Source of the DNA: Pseudomonadota bacterium
GTDB lineage: Bacteria; Desulfobacterota; Desulfobulbia; Desulfobulbales; Desulfocapsaceae
Assembly: GCA_023412495.1 (NCBI GenBank)
Contig: JAEYNP010000031.1
Span: forward strand, 31,762 to 95,761
Length of the DNA stretch: 64,000 nt
Direction: 5' to 3'
Shown: positions 18,090-26,109 of the stretch, one piece after another
How positions within the stretch are numbered: the first letter of the stretch is position 1
Layout of the letters: every line of letters starts with the position of its first letter
The notes under the pieces: model-generated
Told to the model about the DNA's origin: nothing
The model's database searches: none
What the model saw: the letters and a program-made list of their open reading frames with translations, nothing else
Program-made: the position numbers and the translations under genes

Positions 18090-20450
18090 TCAGTGCTTTT
18101 CTAATATGAGAGTCACCACATCGTCCCAAGTCTTTGTTTCCGGAAACACCCTTACCTCGTCCAGACCCAGCGTAAAGCTGCACGCGATGAAGTCTGGATA
18201 CAGCGCCGCCAGCCCCATGCATTCTTTCTTGAACTCTTCCGTCGGGATGCCGAACGCCGCCAATGGCGACACAACCTCCGAGTCGAACTCCGCCGCCATC
18301 ATCTGCCGCACCGTGAACGCACCGCGCCCAGCCTTCTCCGCCATCACATAAAGCCCGTAAAGAACTACCAGCGGTTCCACCAAACGAGACCGGCGCGTGA
18401 GCTTTTCAACAGCTCTGCCCTTCATTTCGGTTTCAATCAACGCACTGCTTCCTTCGCCAAGCGGAGAAGCCTTAACCAGTTGGCAAAGCGACTGTAACGC
18501 CCCCCTCCTCACTGATGCCGACGCAACTGATTGAGCAAGCCTTTCATCAATCAGCTTCATCGGGTATCCGGTGTCAAAATCTGTATTGCAGACATACCAT
18601 TTCACAAGCGGGGAAGTATTTGCTAGACGGAACCACAGCAATTGCCAAAGCAGCAAGTCGCTGAAACCACGACTCTTCCCAATTTCTAAAAGCAGCGTTG
18701 TGGTTATAGCCGTTGAATCTCCAATCAACCCTGCCTCGCGGAACCACGTCACGGCTGACGGAACCATCCGGTTACCCAGAGCAGTTGTCTGACGGAAATT
18801 TGCGCCCTCATTCGCCAGAACTTCAATCCATTCAGGTTTCAGCCCAAAAGTCATGTACTTGTTGATACCGCTGATGTTCATTGTCTTTGCTCCTGCATAT
18901 CGTTTTGAGTAATACCGCCAACAGCCATCGTCAGGCGCAAAACATCTCATGCAATGGACGCACGTTCCTTCATCAATAAAGACCTTCATATTGCCGCTAC
19001 AAGCATCTTTCCCAAACTGCAACGCGCCTGTCGGGCATTCAGCCTCGCAACTGTTGCATCCTGTGCAGGAAATAGCCTTGTGGACGGCGTATACCAGCCA
19101 TTTGGAAACGTGCTTGTCGGCTTTACCGTTTGTCCAGACACATTCTAACAACCCTCTCTGTCCGTCTTTGCGGAATGACAACTCCGCGCCTTCAATTTTT
19201 CCAATAGCCTTGAGCCATTCCATCAAATCCTGCTCTGCTTCAATTGGAAATTCACAAATTATTCGATCACTTTTGCGTTCCACTCCCGGTTCCGCAATGA
19301 CTTGTTTCAAAGATACGCCACTTTTCCGTGCATACCAGCCGCCTTCGTAAACGAACGCATCCGCGTCTTCTTCAGAAGAAAACTCACGATCAATCGTATC
19401 GCGCACCGCGTCAGCAAACGGCGCGACTGCCTCATGATAATTCATCCGTATCAAATCATTCTGACGGTCGGTGGACATCGGACACATCAGGCATCCCACG
19501 CGGGGTACCCCTTTTCGGTACGCCTCGTTAAGAACCAGATCATGCTCAAAAATGTAAAGCCACAGTTCATGCGCGGACCACGCCAAAATCGGCATGGCGT
19601 TCACCTGTGATTGGCTTTTTAAACCATCTCCAATATCGTTGTATTCTGAACGCCTTTGACTCTCCTCACTACGTACCCCGACAAATGCTAGCGTTTTGAT
19701 AGACGTTTTTCCGAGCCATTCCTTGAGCGCCAGTATTGCGGGAGTGCTCTTGTGGACGGAACAGCACCAACGTAGCGCTTGCGACGGGGGTCCAAAGAGT
19801 CGCCAGTTTTCCAATGCGGGAGTCTTGGCGGAGACCTTTAAAAACGCGCGGCCTTCATAGCGACTTTGGATTTCTTCCCAAACGCGGTAGGTATCCGGCA
19901 GTTCCATATCCGTATCACTGAAAACAACCGGTACGTCCAACGGTAGAACCTTATGGCAAAGGTCGAGCAAAACCACCGAGTCCTTGCCGCCGCTGAAGCC
20001 AATATAGATCGCATTGCATTTTCCCGCGTAGGCGTCGTACATCTCCTTGATTCGCTTGAGCGTATCCGCTACCAACGCGGCCATGATGTCTCGGTTTTCG
20101 GCTACCAACGCCTCGACATCAACCGGAACCAGCTTGAATTTTTTTCGTGACATCGCACCTTCGGGCGAGCCTTCCTTCCCGCATAATACACCCTTCCATT
20201 CGATGTCCAGTGGCTCACCGCAACGTTTTTTATAAAGTCTCGCGATTTCTTCGCCGCGATACAGATACACGTTCTGCTTCGCCCAAATGAGCGGGCGCCG
20301 TTCTGCCGAATCGAACGCCAACCGTGCCTCCAACCCTGTGAACGTCAGTTCCTCCGCAAAGACTGGGCGGATTTCGCACGCCACGAATTTCCCTGCCAGC
20401 GTCGTTAAGCGATACCTACCTGTACGTTTGTCCCACTCGTAACTATACAT
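18090..20450 (-). CDS. brxP: BREX-4 PAPS-reductase-like protein BrxP fused to ferredoxin and DUF4007-like domains
   Basis: A 786-residue protein. Residues ~145-345 form an ATP-pyrophosphatase / PAPS reductase fold related to DndC, with the PP-loop SGGKDS (153-158), a WCC pair (229-230) and CLMC (320-323). Residues 462-472 and 497-510 form two four-cysteine ferredoxin motifs. The last ~260 residues contain the TALGNRMVPSAVTWFREAGL signature resembling DUF4007, a domain found in DNA phosphorothioation and BREX loci. In type 4 BREX, BrxP replaces the PglX methyltransferase. By homology to DndC it may adenylate or sulfur-modify a DNA backbone. That activity is inferred. Its ATG overlaps the upstream stop by 8 bp. 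Confidence 0.88.
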   Translation of the reverse strand: MYSYEWDKRTGRYRLTTLAGKFVACEIRPVFAEELTFTGLEARLAFDSAERRPLIWAKQNVYLYRGEEIARLYKKRCGEPLDIEWKGVLCGKEGSPEGAMSRKKFKLVPVDVEALVAENRDIMAALVADTLKRIKEMYDAYAGKCNAIYIGFSGGKDSVVLLDLCHKVLPLDVPVVFSDTDMELPDTYRVWEEIQSRYEGRAFLKVSAKTPALENWRLFGPPSQALRWCCSVHKSTPAILALKEWLGKTSIKTLAFVGVRSEESQRRSEYNDIGDGLKSQSQVNAMPILAWSAHELWLYIFEHDLVLNEAYRKGVPRVGCLMCPMSTDRQNDLIRMNYHEAVAPFADAVRDTIDREFSSEEDADAFVYEGGWYARKSGVSLKQVIAEPGVERKSDRIICEFPIEAEQDLMEWLKAIGKIEGAELSFRKDGQRGLLECVWTNGKADKHVSKWLVYAVHKAISCTGCNSCEAECPTGALQFGKDACSGNMKVFIDEGTCVHCMRCFAPDDGCWRYYSKRYAGAKTMNISGINKYMTFGLKPEWIEVLANEGANFRQTTALGNRMVPSAVTWFREAGLIGDSTAITTTLLLEIGKSRGFSDLLLWQLLWFRLANTSPLVKWYVCNTDFDTGYPMKLIDERLAQSVASASVRRGALQSLCQLVKASPLGEGSSALIETEMKGRAVEKLTRRSRLVEPLVVLYGLYVMAEKAGRGAFTVRQMMAAEFDSEVVSPLAAFGIPTEEFKKECMGLAALYPDFIACSFTLGLDEVRVFPETKTWDDVVTLILEKH

Positions 20451-21867
20451 GCGTGCCGCCCTCCGGCACGATGCCGTTCAGTTTGCAAACCTTGAAATAT
20501 AAATGGTATTTTGAAATCATGCCTTTCATGGTGGAAACAGCATATCCCGACTCCCATGCAATCTGTTCCACCCTTTCTCCTTTTTCCACGCGTCGCACCC
20601 ACTCCGCTACACGCGGATTAGTGCCAGCACTTCTGAACCCCCGCCAAGTCGTTGGCGACAACGGCCGCCCCTCTAAGCCGATGATAGCGCTTTCCGACCC
20701 CCGCGCCTCAACGGGTGGCAGCATCTCCACTGCCTGATATTCGTCTTGTTCGCCCGCCCGCTCCAGCCGCAACCGTCGGCCCCACAATGTTTCTCCTTCG
20801 TAGCTAAAATGGCAAAAACCATTTGCAGAAGACACACCCAGCAAGTGACTCGCCAATATCGAAATCGCCCATGCCTTCCCGTCATATTCGACTTGATTGA
20901 AGTCATCCAGCACAACACAAGAGATATGGCGGTTCTTTGTGAAAACCAGTTCCGCGCCAACCGGCACATCAAGGTTACGGAAGCGTGTATTCGGACTACG
21001 CATACGCTTGCCCGGCTCGGACAAGTCATTTTCTCTTACGCAAAGTTTCTTCTTATTAGGAAAGACATTGTTCTCACCTTGGTAGTGTTTCGCGCAGACG
21101 CGTATGAAGGTGTCGTTATCCAGAAGAGCGTATTCCTCGCGTAAACGGGTACGGTAGAACAAATTCAAGGCGAACTCAAGTTTTGCAGTGGACACTTTCT
21201 CTTTCAGCGCTACCAGCGTATCGACAATGGTGGTCAGTTTCTCTGAGAAATCCTCCGGCAGAGTAATCGACTCAGTACTTCGCCAGCAAGGCACACCACC
21301 GATTTCCACCTCATGGACTTCCGGAAGGAAGTGTACACGGATGCCCTCCAACGCCTCAGCGGTCAGGTGTGGCATCGCCTGTTCGATTTCATTGAAAGTC
21401 AAGTTGCCGTCTGCCTCTTCAAGCCATCCGGCAATCGTTTCCGAGAGTGCCGCCAGACTATTATCCAGATTAGAAAACGGGGGTAGGAAACAAAAATGAC
21501 CTCCCTTCCCCCACACTGCCATCGTGTATCCTAAATGCCGCAGAAAAGCTGCGCAGTCTTCCGTAGTGGTAATATGGCGGAGAAAATTGCAAAAATCGTT
21601 ATACAACCGTTCGACCGAAAAGCAACCGTGTTCCATTACCCATTCCATCGCCTGCCCTTCGAACGCCAACCGAGACTCATCGTCCAGAATCATCTCGCGT
21701 GAAAACCACAGCCCGCTCCTCAATTGGAACATCGCGGCTTTCAGGTCTTCTATCTCCCGATCCTCAAACGGAACTTTCCGCCGTAACAGCCGCACTGCCA
21801 TCGGATCGAACGACACACCATTGGGACATTCCCTCGCCAATGCGGCCAAAAGCCCAGCAGTCGTCAT
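20443..21867 (-). CDS. BREX-associated protein with RAMA-like and HTH-like domains
   Basis: A 474-residue protein, first large gene of the operon. Residues ~301-363 (from VPVGAELVF through VEYDGKAWAIS to GETLWGRR) resemble the RAMA fold found with restriction adenine methylases and modification-dependent systems. The C-terminus (~418-460) reads like a helix-turn-helix, and the N-terminal half has winged-helix-like stretches. A DNA-reading adaptor for the BREX machine is inferred. ATG 21867 is preferred over 21879 because GGAGG lies 5 bases before it. It forms an ATGA overlap with the small upstream gene, and its stop overlaps brxP by 8 bp. No member of the canonical BREX-4 set matches it. Confidence 0.75.
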   Translation of the reverse strand: MTTAGLLAALARECPNGVSFDPMAVRLLRRKVPFEDREIEDLKAAMFQLRSGLWFSREMILDDESRLAFEGQAMEWVMEHGCFSVERLYNDFCNFLRHITTTEDCAAFLRHLGYTMAVWGKGGHFCFLPPFSNLDNSLAALSETIAGWLEEADGNLTFNEIEQAMPHLTAEALEGIRVHFLPEVHEVEIGGVPCWRSTESITLPEDFSEKLTTIVDTLVALKEKVSTAKLEFALNLFYRTRLREEYALLDNDTFIRVCAKHYQGENNVFPNKKKLCVRENDLSEPGKRMRSPNTRFRNLDVPVGAELVFTKNRHISCVVLDDFNQVEYDGKAWAISILASHLLGVSSANGFCHFSYEGETLWGRRLRLERAGEQDEYQAVEMLPPVEARGSESAIIGLEGRPLSPTTWRGFRSAGTNPRVAEWVRRVEKGERVEQIAWESGYAVSTMKGMISKYHLYFKVCKLNGIVPEGGTHV

Positions 21868-22139
21868 GCCGCCCTCCATTCATGGGTCAGAAACCAAGCA
21901 ATCTCTTTAAGCTTTTCGGTCCGACAGGCGGCAAAGTGCATGGAATAAAGGATGATCCGCGTGTCCTTGAACGAGTTGGGAAAGCCTATGAGCTGCCTTC
22001 GGACTCTTTGTTTCTTCAAACATGCCGTTTCTTCCTTCTTCCGTTCCTTGACCATTTTCTTCGTTTCTTGTTTCTTCGGATACAGCACAGGCATTCTTGC
22101 CATTATTACTTCGCTACAGTCCGTTGTGTTTCCGAACAT
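21864..22139 (-). CDS. Small basic protein, first gene of the extended BREX operon
   Basis: A 91-residue Lys/Arg-rich frame whose stop overlaps the next ATG as ATGA. The start ATG 22139 is preceded by GGAAGG; ATG 22103 is an alternative. The middle (KKQETKKMVKERKKEE) is highly charged and spans one of the 13-bp repeats. The end (SFKDTRIILYSMHFAACRTEKL) looks folded. No family is recognised. The stop/start overlap is the main evidence that it is translated. It could instead be a leader ORF whose translation controls the operon. Confidence 0.4.
   Translation of the reverse strand: MFGNTTDCSEVIMARMPVLYPKKQETKKMVKERKKEETACLKKQRVRRQLIGFPNSFKDTRIILYSMHFAACRTEKLKEIAWFLTHEWRAA
22056..22068 (-). repeat. 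13-bp repeat AGAAACGAAGAAA, copy 1 (upstream of BREX)
   Basis: Exact minus-strand AGAAACGAAGAAA, about 190 bp before the RAMA-like gene and inside the small basic ORF. The same 13-mer occurs twice upstream of the AlbA_2 gene. Loosely similar AAGAAAC strings lie around it. Confidence 0.55.
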
Positions 22140-22333
22140 TGACCGCCTTCCACTCAAGAAGAGGCTGTTTTTCAATGTTCTGCAATGTGTGATCGGCGGT
22201 CCTCCGTACTGGGACCTATGCTGAAGGCTCACTTCTTTCTTTGTTAATTAAATAAAAATATCAGTACTTCACATGATATATTCTTTGCTATTCTTTGCTA
22301 AATTTATTAGCAGTTCGCTCGTTTAGCAAAACC
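22140..22333. promoter_or_regulatory. Likely promoter region of the BREX operon
   Basis: AT-rich spacer between the AlbA_2 stop (22334) and the small basic ORF. It contains the tandem decamer at 22281-22300 and an AT-rich stretch with TTAATTAA near 22244. Minus-strand promoter elements probably lie here, but no hexamers can be fixed with confidence. Confidence 0.4.
22281..22300 (-). repeat. Tandem decamer TTCTTTGCTA x2
   Basis: Two perfect direct copies of TTCTTTGCTA lie back to back (minus strand TAGCAAAGAA twice). One helical turn of spacing is typical of operator pairs, so this is a candidate regulator site for the BREX operon. Confidence 0.45.
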
Positions 22334-24052
22334 TCAGTGATTATCTCCAAGAATCCAGATCGGTGTTGATCTTGACCCCTCATTCCGGATAACCCCGCCA
22401 CGGCGAAGGACTTGCAGGAGATTTCTCACCTTATGTTCCTTCTGTTCCCGGGTGAGCACCTCGGGAAGTTTGGGAAAAAGCAGTTCATCCATTTCTTTTC
22501 GGCTGGCTTTTGCATATTTCTGGAGGTACTCAATGATCAACCGCCGGTAAAAATCGTCATCCAGCCCCCGGTTACGGATGTAATGCGCCTTCTGTTCGGT
22601 CCATTCCGCCACCTTGGCTGAGATGTAATGATTGGGTGCACGTCCCTCTATCAGCTTTTCCGACTTGAGCCATTTCGATGCATCTGAAGTTATCTTCCGG
22701 TGTTTCTGCACCTGGTCCAGCAGGACGACCTGCGAAAGGGTCAAGTCGGGTCTTTTCATCAGGATTTGGGTATACTTTTCGTCCAAAAGCCTGCCGTGAA
22801 TGACCACCTCGACTCTCGGCTTGGCTGAGGTATCGGCGTCAATGATATAATCGGGCAAGGGGAAAAAACGCTCTCGCTGGGTTTCGAACATCCGGCGGAT
22901 ACCGCTGCCTTGCTGGTCGATCATGCGCAGCCTGATCATGCCGTCGATCAGCCACTGATTGCGGTAATGCTCCGGCGGGGATTGGTGCTCAAGCATCCAT
23001 TCGACGCTTGGCGGGAGGAACACACCCAGATTGGTAAAAACAAGCCGATCGGGGTGTTCCACAACATTAGTTTTCCCGCCCATGCAGTAATCCTGATGAG
23101 CAATGCAGTTATGCAAGGCCTCGCGTATAACCCAGGGATCGTACTGCGACACCGGAACCGGAAAAAGTGTGCCGTCAGGCATATACTCCATGGAGACGTT
23201 CCGGATAGACTGAAACAACTTCTCGGAAGCGAGCAGCAAGGGTAAGCCGAAATGCCGACCGCCGACAACCCGGTTCTGTTCGTCACGCAGATTCCAACTG
23301 ATCTTTGTGTCCGCAGGGGTCAGGAAATGTGACGATTCATCACGACCAAGCAAGAGGAGGGCCGAGCGGGTCAAACGTCCCTGCTTGGCAACATGGGCTT
23401 TATTGAGGAGCGTGGCGACATCCCACTGCAGGGTTTCATCCCGGATTCTTTCATGGCGATTGGTATCCGGCTCAGTCTTGATGCGGTATTCAAGAAATTT
23501 TTTCCGGGCAAAATCCACCGCCTCGGGATCAAGATCGTCAAATGTGGCCTCTACAACTACTTCTCCCGACCAGTCACTCGCGCCTCCCAACATCTCCCAA
23601 AGACGCGCTTCCTTATCCGGATGTTCCGACAATCGGGTCTTATGGCTGTCGATACGAATGTACCGCACTCCTTTGAAGGCAAGTGGCGTGGCACGGGGTG
23701 GATGGATTTCCAGCATGATCACTTTGCCGGCAGGATGCATGGCCTCATGAAATTGGAAATCAGGCTTTGGCTTGATCATTTGGGTAAGCCACATAATAAG
23801 CGACTGTTTTCCTTCTCCCTTGCTGGTAAAGGGATCGAACGAAGTTCCTTTGACAGCCTGCGTCTCGCTGTCAACGCCCCAGATCAACCAGGCCCGATCA
23901 TGCCGCTCAAGCACGGCGGTGTTGGCCATTGCCGAAAGATATTCGCCGATGTCTTGCGGAAAATCCCAACTCGATTTGAATTCAACTGTGGCCTGTTCAC
24001 GCGGCAGACTGCAGAATTGATCGAGCAGGTTCAGTAAGATAGTGTTGTCCAT
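22334..24052 (-). CDS. AlbA_2 (Schlafen-type) ATP-binding protein
   Basis: A 572-residue cytoplasmic protein. The N-terminal ~130 residues form an AlbA_2 nucleic-acid-binding domain (EFKSSWDF, WLIWGVDSETQAVKGT, KGVRYIRIDSHKTRLS). The middle holds the ATP-binding region common in this family (REALHNCIAHQDY, HPDRLVFTNLGVF, QGSGIRRMFE). The C-terminus is winged-helix-like. Such proteins are annotated as transcriptional regulators or ATP-dependent helicase-like proteins and are frequent in defence islands. It starts behind AAAGGGAG at 24052 and lies immediately upstream of the BREX operon on the same strand. Its exact job is unknown. Confidence 0.8.
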   Translation of the reverse strand: MDNTILLNLLDQFCSLPREQATVEFKSSWDFPQDIGEYLSAMANTAVLERHDRAWLIWGVDSETQAVKGTSFDPFTSKGEGKQSLIMWLTQMIKPKPDFQFHEAMHPAGKVIMLEIHPPRATPLAFKGVRYIRIDSHKTRLSEHPDKEARLWEMLGGASDWSGEVVVEATFDDLDPEAVDFARKKFLEYRIKTEPDTNRHERIRDETLQWDVATLLNKAHVAKQGRLTRSALLLLGRDESSHFLTPADTKISWNLRDEQNRVVGGRHFGLPLLLASEKLFQSIRNVSMEYMPDGTLFPVPVSQYDPWVIREALHNCIAHQDYCMGGKTNVVEHPDRLVFTNLGVFLPPSVEWMLEHQSPPEHYRNQWLIDGMIRLRMIDQQGSGIRRMFETQRERFFPLPDYIIDADTSAKPRVEVVIHGRLLDEKYTQILMKRPDLTLSQVVLLDQVQKHRKITSDASKWLKSEKLIEGRAPNHYISAKVAEWTEQKAHYIRNRGLDDDFYRRLIIEYLQKYAKASRKEMDELLFPKLPEVLTREQKEHKVRNLLQVLRRGGVIRNEGSRSTPIWILGDNH

Positions 24053-24166
24053 ACCCGCTCCCTTTCACGTTTCTTAGGAATTTTGTCAGAGGCAGGACAC
24101 CATGGCATCATCATTTTGTCAAGTAACATGTGATGTCTATGCATTCTGCGGCCTTATCGTCACTGG

Positions 24167-24179
24167 TTTCTTCGTTTCT
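24167..24179 (-). repeat. 13-bp repeat AGAAACGAAGAAA, copy 2
   Basis: Exact copy, 115 bp before the AlbA_2 ATG. With copy 3 it forms a pair 62 bp apart, about six helical turns, compatible with binding on one DNA face. Confidence 0.55.
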
Positions 24180-24228
24180 TCTTGCACGCTGTTTCTTTTT
24201 CTTCCGTTAAAGAGACCGGTTTTTTCGA

Positions 24229-24241
24229 TTTCTTCGTTTCT
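24229..24241 (-). repeat. 13-bp repeat AGAAACGAAGAAA, copy 3
   Basis: Exact copy in the same intergenic region. All three copies point the same way relative to the minus-strand genes downstream. Confidence 0.55.
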
Positions 24242-24248
24242 TTTACAC

Positions 24249-24274
24249 GTAACCCATAGTTTTTCATGGGTTAC
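24249..24274. repeat. Perfect 9-bp inverted repeat GTAACCCAT / ATGGGTTAC
   Basis: The arms are separated by 8 bases. It lies between the 13-bp repeats and the terminator after the ArdC-like gene. It has no T-tract, so it is more likely an operator or structured leader than a terminator. Confidence 0.45.
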
Positions 24275-24301
24275 TCCGTTAATTTTCAAGTGTTGTACAG
24301 A

Positions 24302-24337
24302 CAAAAAACGGCTGCTACCAAAGGTGGCAGCAGCCGT
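24302..24337 (-). terminator. Rho-independent terminator after the ArdC-like gene
   Basis: On the minus strand the stem ACGGCTGCTGCC / GGTAGCAGCCGT is followed by TTTTTT. It lies 25 bp after the stop at 24362 and closes the DNA-processing operon, separating it from AlbA_2 and BREX. Confidence 0.85.
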
Positions 24338-24361
24338 TGTGTGAAGAATCATTTAATCATC

Positions 24362-25279
24362 CTATGCCGCAGCCGGCAGTTCCTCGTCCTCTGCGACAGA
24401 AAGCCCGGCCCGATTCAGAATGAAATCGGAGGCGGTCTGCGCTTTGGCGGCGGCGGTGAAGATGGCTTTGGTATCGTTTTTCAGGATTTGCAGCCAGGAG
24501 TTGATATACTCCGGGTGGCGCATCTCCTCGAAGGGAATGCCGGTTGCGGCGCCCAGGAAAGCAGCACCGATCTCGGCGACCAGTTCCTCGAAGGCGTAGT
24601 CTTGATCTCCGAACCTGGCGCCGAACTTGCGGTTCAAGCGGTTCGGATGTCTCGACCAGTGCAGGGTCTCATGGTATCCGGTGGTAAAATAGAAATGCAG
24701 GTTTTCGAAGGCCTCTCTGACAGGCATGACGATACAGTCCCTGGATGGGGAATAATAGGCCCTGTCGCCGCCATGATGTAGTTTGGTGATGGACATTATC
24801 TTTTCCGCATCCTGATTGTCTTGTCCCTCGCAATCGGCGGGTGTCTCAAGCGGAGATAGCTCGATACCTTCGCACTGCTCGACATTGAACACCGTGTACA
24901 TGCGCGCGAAAGGGACCACCTTTTGCTCCTTGTCATCGGGGTCGACGATGGCGTCGCTGTCTTCACGTTCCTTTACGGACAGGAATTTCCAAAAGACAAT
25001 CCCCACTCCCCTTTCACCTTTCTTGACATGGCCGCCGAGCTTTTCCGCATTTCTGAAGGTCAGCCAGCGGGGGTCTGCGAATCCCTTCGTCATCGCCACC
25101 ATATTGAGCAGCATGATATTCAGGCCGCGATATGGCCGGCTGGTGAGTCCATTGCGGTGCTCGCCATATTTGACGGCAGCCCAGGGCCTCACCCAGGGAA
25201 TGACGCCGTCTTCGAGAGAGTCGATGATCCTTTCGGTGATTTCCTCGTAGATACTTTTTTTGTCGTTATTTCTTTTCAT
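24362..25279 (-). CDS. ArdC-like antirestriction protein (ssDNA-binding, zincin-like)
   Basis: A 305-residue protein of the ArdC/TraC-primase N-terminal family. Residues ~1-140 form the ssDNA-binding region (YEEITERIIDSLEDGVIPW, RPYRGLNIMLL, KKGERGVGIVFWKF). Residues ~190-290 carry a zincin-like motif, YHETLHWSRHPNRL, with a later Glu in EELVAEIGAAFLG. These proteins are carried by conjugative elements and shield incoming single strands from host restriction. It starts behind AAGGAGAC. It ends a minus-strand series of DNA-processing genes and is followed by a terminator. Confidence 0.9.
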   Translation of the reverse strand: MKRNNDKKSIYEEITERIIDSLEDGVIPWVRPWAAVKYGEHRNGLTSRPYRGLNIMLLNMVAMTKGFADPRWLTFRNAEKLGGHVKKGERGVGIVFWKFLSVKEREDSDAIVDPDDKEQKVVPFARMYTVFNVEQCEGIELSPLETPADCEGQDNQDAEKIMSITKLHHGGDRAYYSPSRDCIVMPVREAFENLHFYFTTGYHETLHWSRHPNRLNRKFGARFGDQDYAFEELVAEIGAAFLGAATGIPFEEMRHPEYINSWLQILKNDTKAIFTAAAKAQTASDFILNRAGLSVAEDEELPAAA

Positions 25280-25349
25280 GGTCTGGTCTCCTTTGATTGC
25301 GACCAGGCAGGACCGCCCGCAGGGCAGAAATCCTGCCCGGAGCGGCTGG

Positions 25350-25826
25350 TCATGAAAGATATCCCGAATCGGCCATGGATATGATCGTCTCCCCTACCAC
25401 CAGATGATCGAGCACCCGGACATCGATCACCTTCAGGATCTGCGTCAGTATCCGGGTCAGCTGGATATCCTGGGAACTCGGCTCGGTTTCGCCAGATGGA
25501 TGGTTGTGGGCCAGGATGACGGCTGCGGCATTGAGACGCAGGGCCTCCCTGACCACCTCCCGGGGATGAATGGTTGTGCAGTTGATCGAACCGCGAAACA
25601 TCTCCTGAAATGCTAGTACCCGATGGGTGTTGTCGAGAAAGAGACAGGCGAACATCTCGTACGGGTAATCTGAGAGTTTCTGGCCGATCGCCGCCTTGGC
25701 GGTTTCCGATGATTGGATGGGTACGCCGCGCCGCAGCTGGTTGCTGCTGAGCCGTTTGGCTGCGGCAAATATGGCTTCCTTTGGGGCCGGCAGGTAGCTG
25801 CCGCTTTGATCTTGGATGTAGAGCAT
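25350..25826 (-). CDS. RadC/JAB-domain protein
   Basis: A 158-residue protein of the RadC family common on mobile elements. The JAMM metal motif reads ILAHNHPSGETEPSSQD, with an upstream Glu in YEMFACLFLDNTHRVL and the usual FRGSINCTTIHPREVVREAL. The true start is ATG 25826, preceded by GGAGG; the longer frame upstream is spurious. RadC proteins are hydrolase-like, and their proposed repair role is disputed. The short accessory-element form lacks the N-terminal HhH domain of chromosomal RadC, as seen here. Confidence 0.9.
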   Translation of the reverse strand: MLYIQDQSGSYLPAPKEAIFAAAKRLSSNQLRRGVPIQSSETAKAAIGQKLSDYPYEMFACLFLDNTHRVLAFQEMFRGSINCTTIHPREVVREALRLNAAAVILAHNHPSGETEPSSQDIQLTRILTQILKVIDVRVLDHLVVGETIISMADSGYLS

Positions 25827-25848
25827 CTTGCCTCCTTTCCAGGTACTG

Positions 25849-25880
25849 GGGGCAAGACACCCTTTGGGGCGTGTTGCCCC
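25849..25880 (-). repeat. Stem-loop GGGGCAAGACAC / GTGTTGCCCC
   Basis: A near-perfect inverted repeat between the 69-residue gene and radC, with no T-tract after it. It could be an mRNA processing or stability element inside the operon. Confidence 0.4.
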
Positions 25881-25896
25881 GTGGGGTATGTGGTTT

Positions 25897-26106
25897 TCAG
25901 GTTGCGGCGGGGTTGCCTTCTTCGACCAGGAAATGCATCTCAGCCATCCTCGCCAGTTGGACACCGTCCAATTGGGATTTTTTCGCGAGATGCATCAGAT
26001 CGGTCATCAGATCGACGATGCCGGTCTCCATGCAATCGAAAGGCTCCCTCTTGCTCCGAAAATACTCGGTCAGGGCACGTTCGGAAGCGATGGTTCTGTC
26101 ACTCAT
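25897..26106 (-). CDS. Small operon protein, unknown
   Basis: A 69-residue mostly helical, acidic/basic protein beginning MSDRTIASERALTEYF. It starts 3 bp after the ssb stop, with AGGTG before its ATG, so it belongs to the same transcript. There are no motifs. It may be an accessory of the recombination functions, but nothing in the sequence says so. Confidence 0.6.
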   Translation of the reverse strand: MSDRTIASERALTEYFRSKREPFDCMETGIVDLMTDLMHLAKKSQLDGVQLARMAEMHFLVEEGNPAAT

Positions 26107-26109
26107 GGG

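Noticed and set aside
24137..24352. 71-codon minus-strand ORF before AlbA_2
   Set aside because: It spans a terminator, an inverted repeat and two 13-bp repeats, so the region is regulatory rather than coding.
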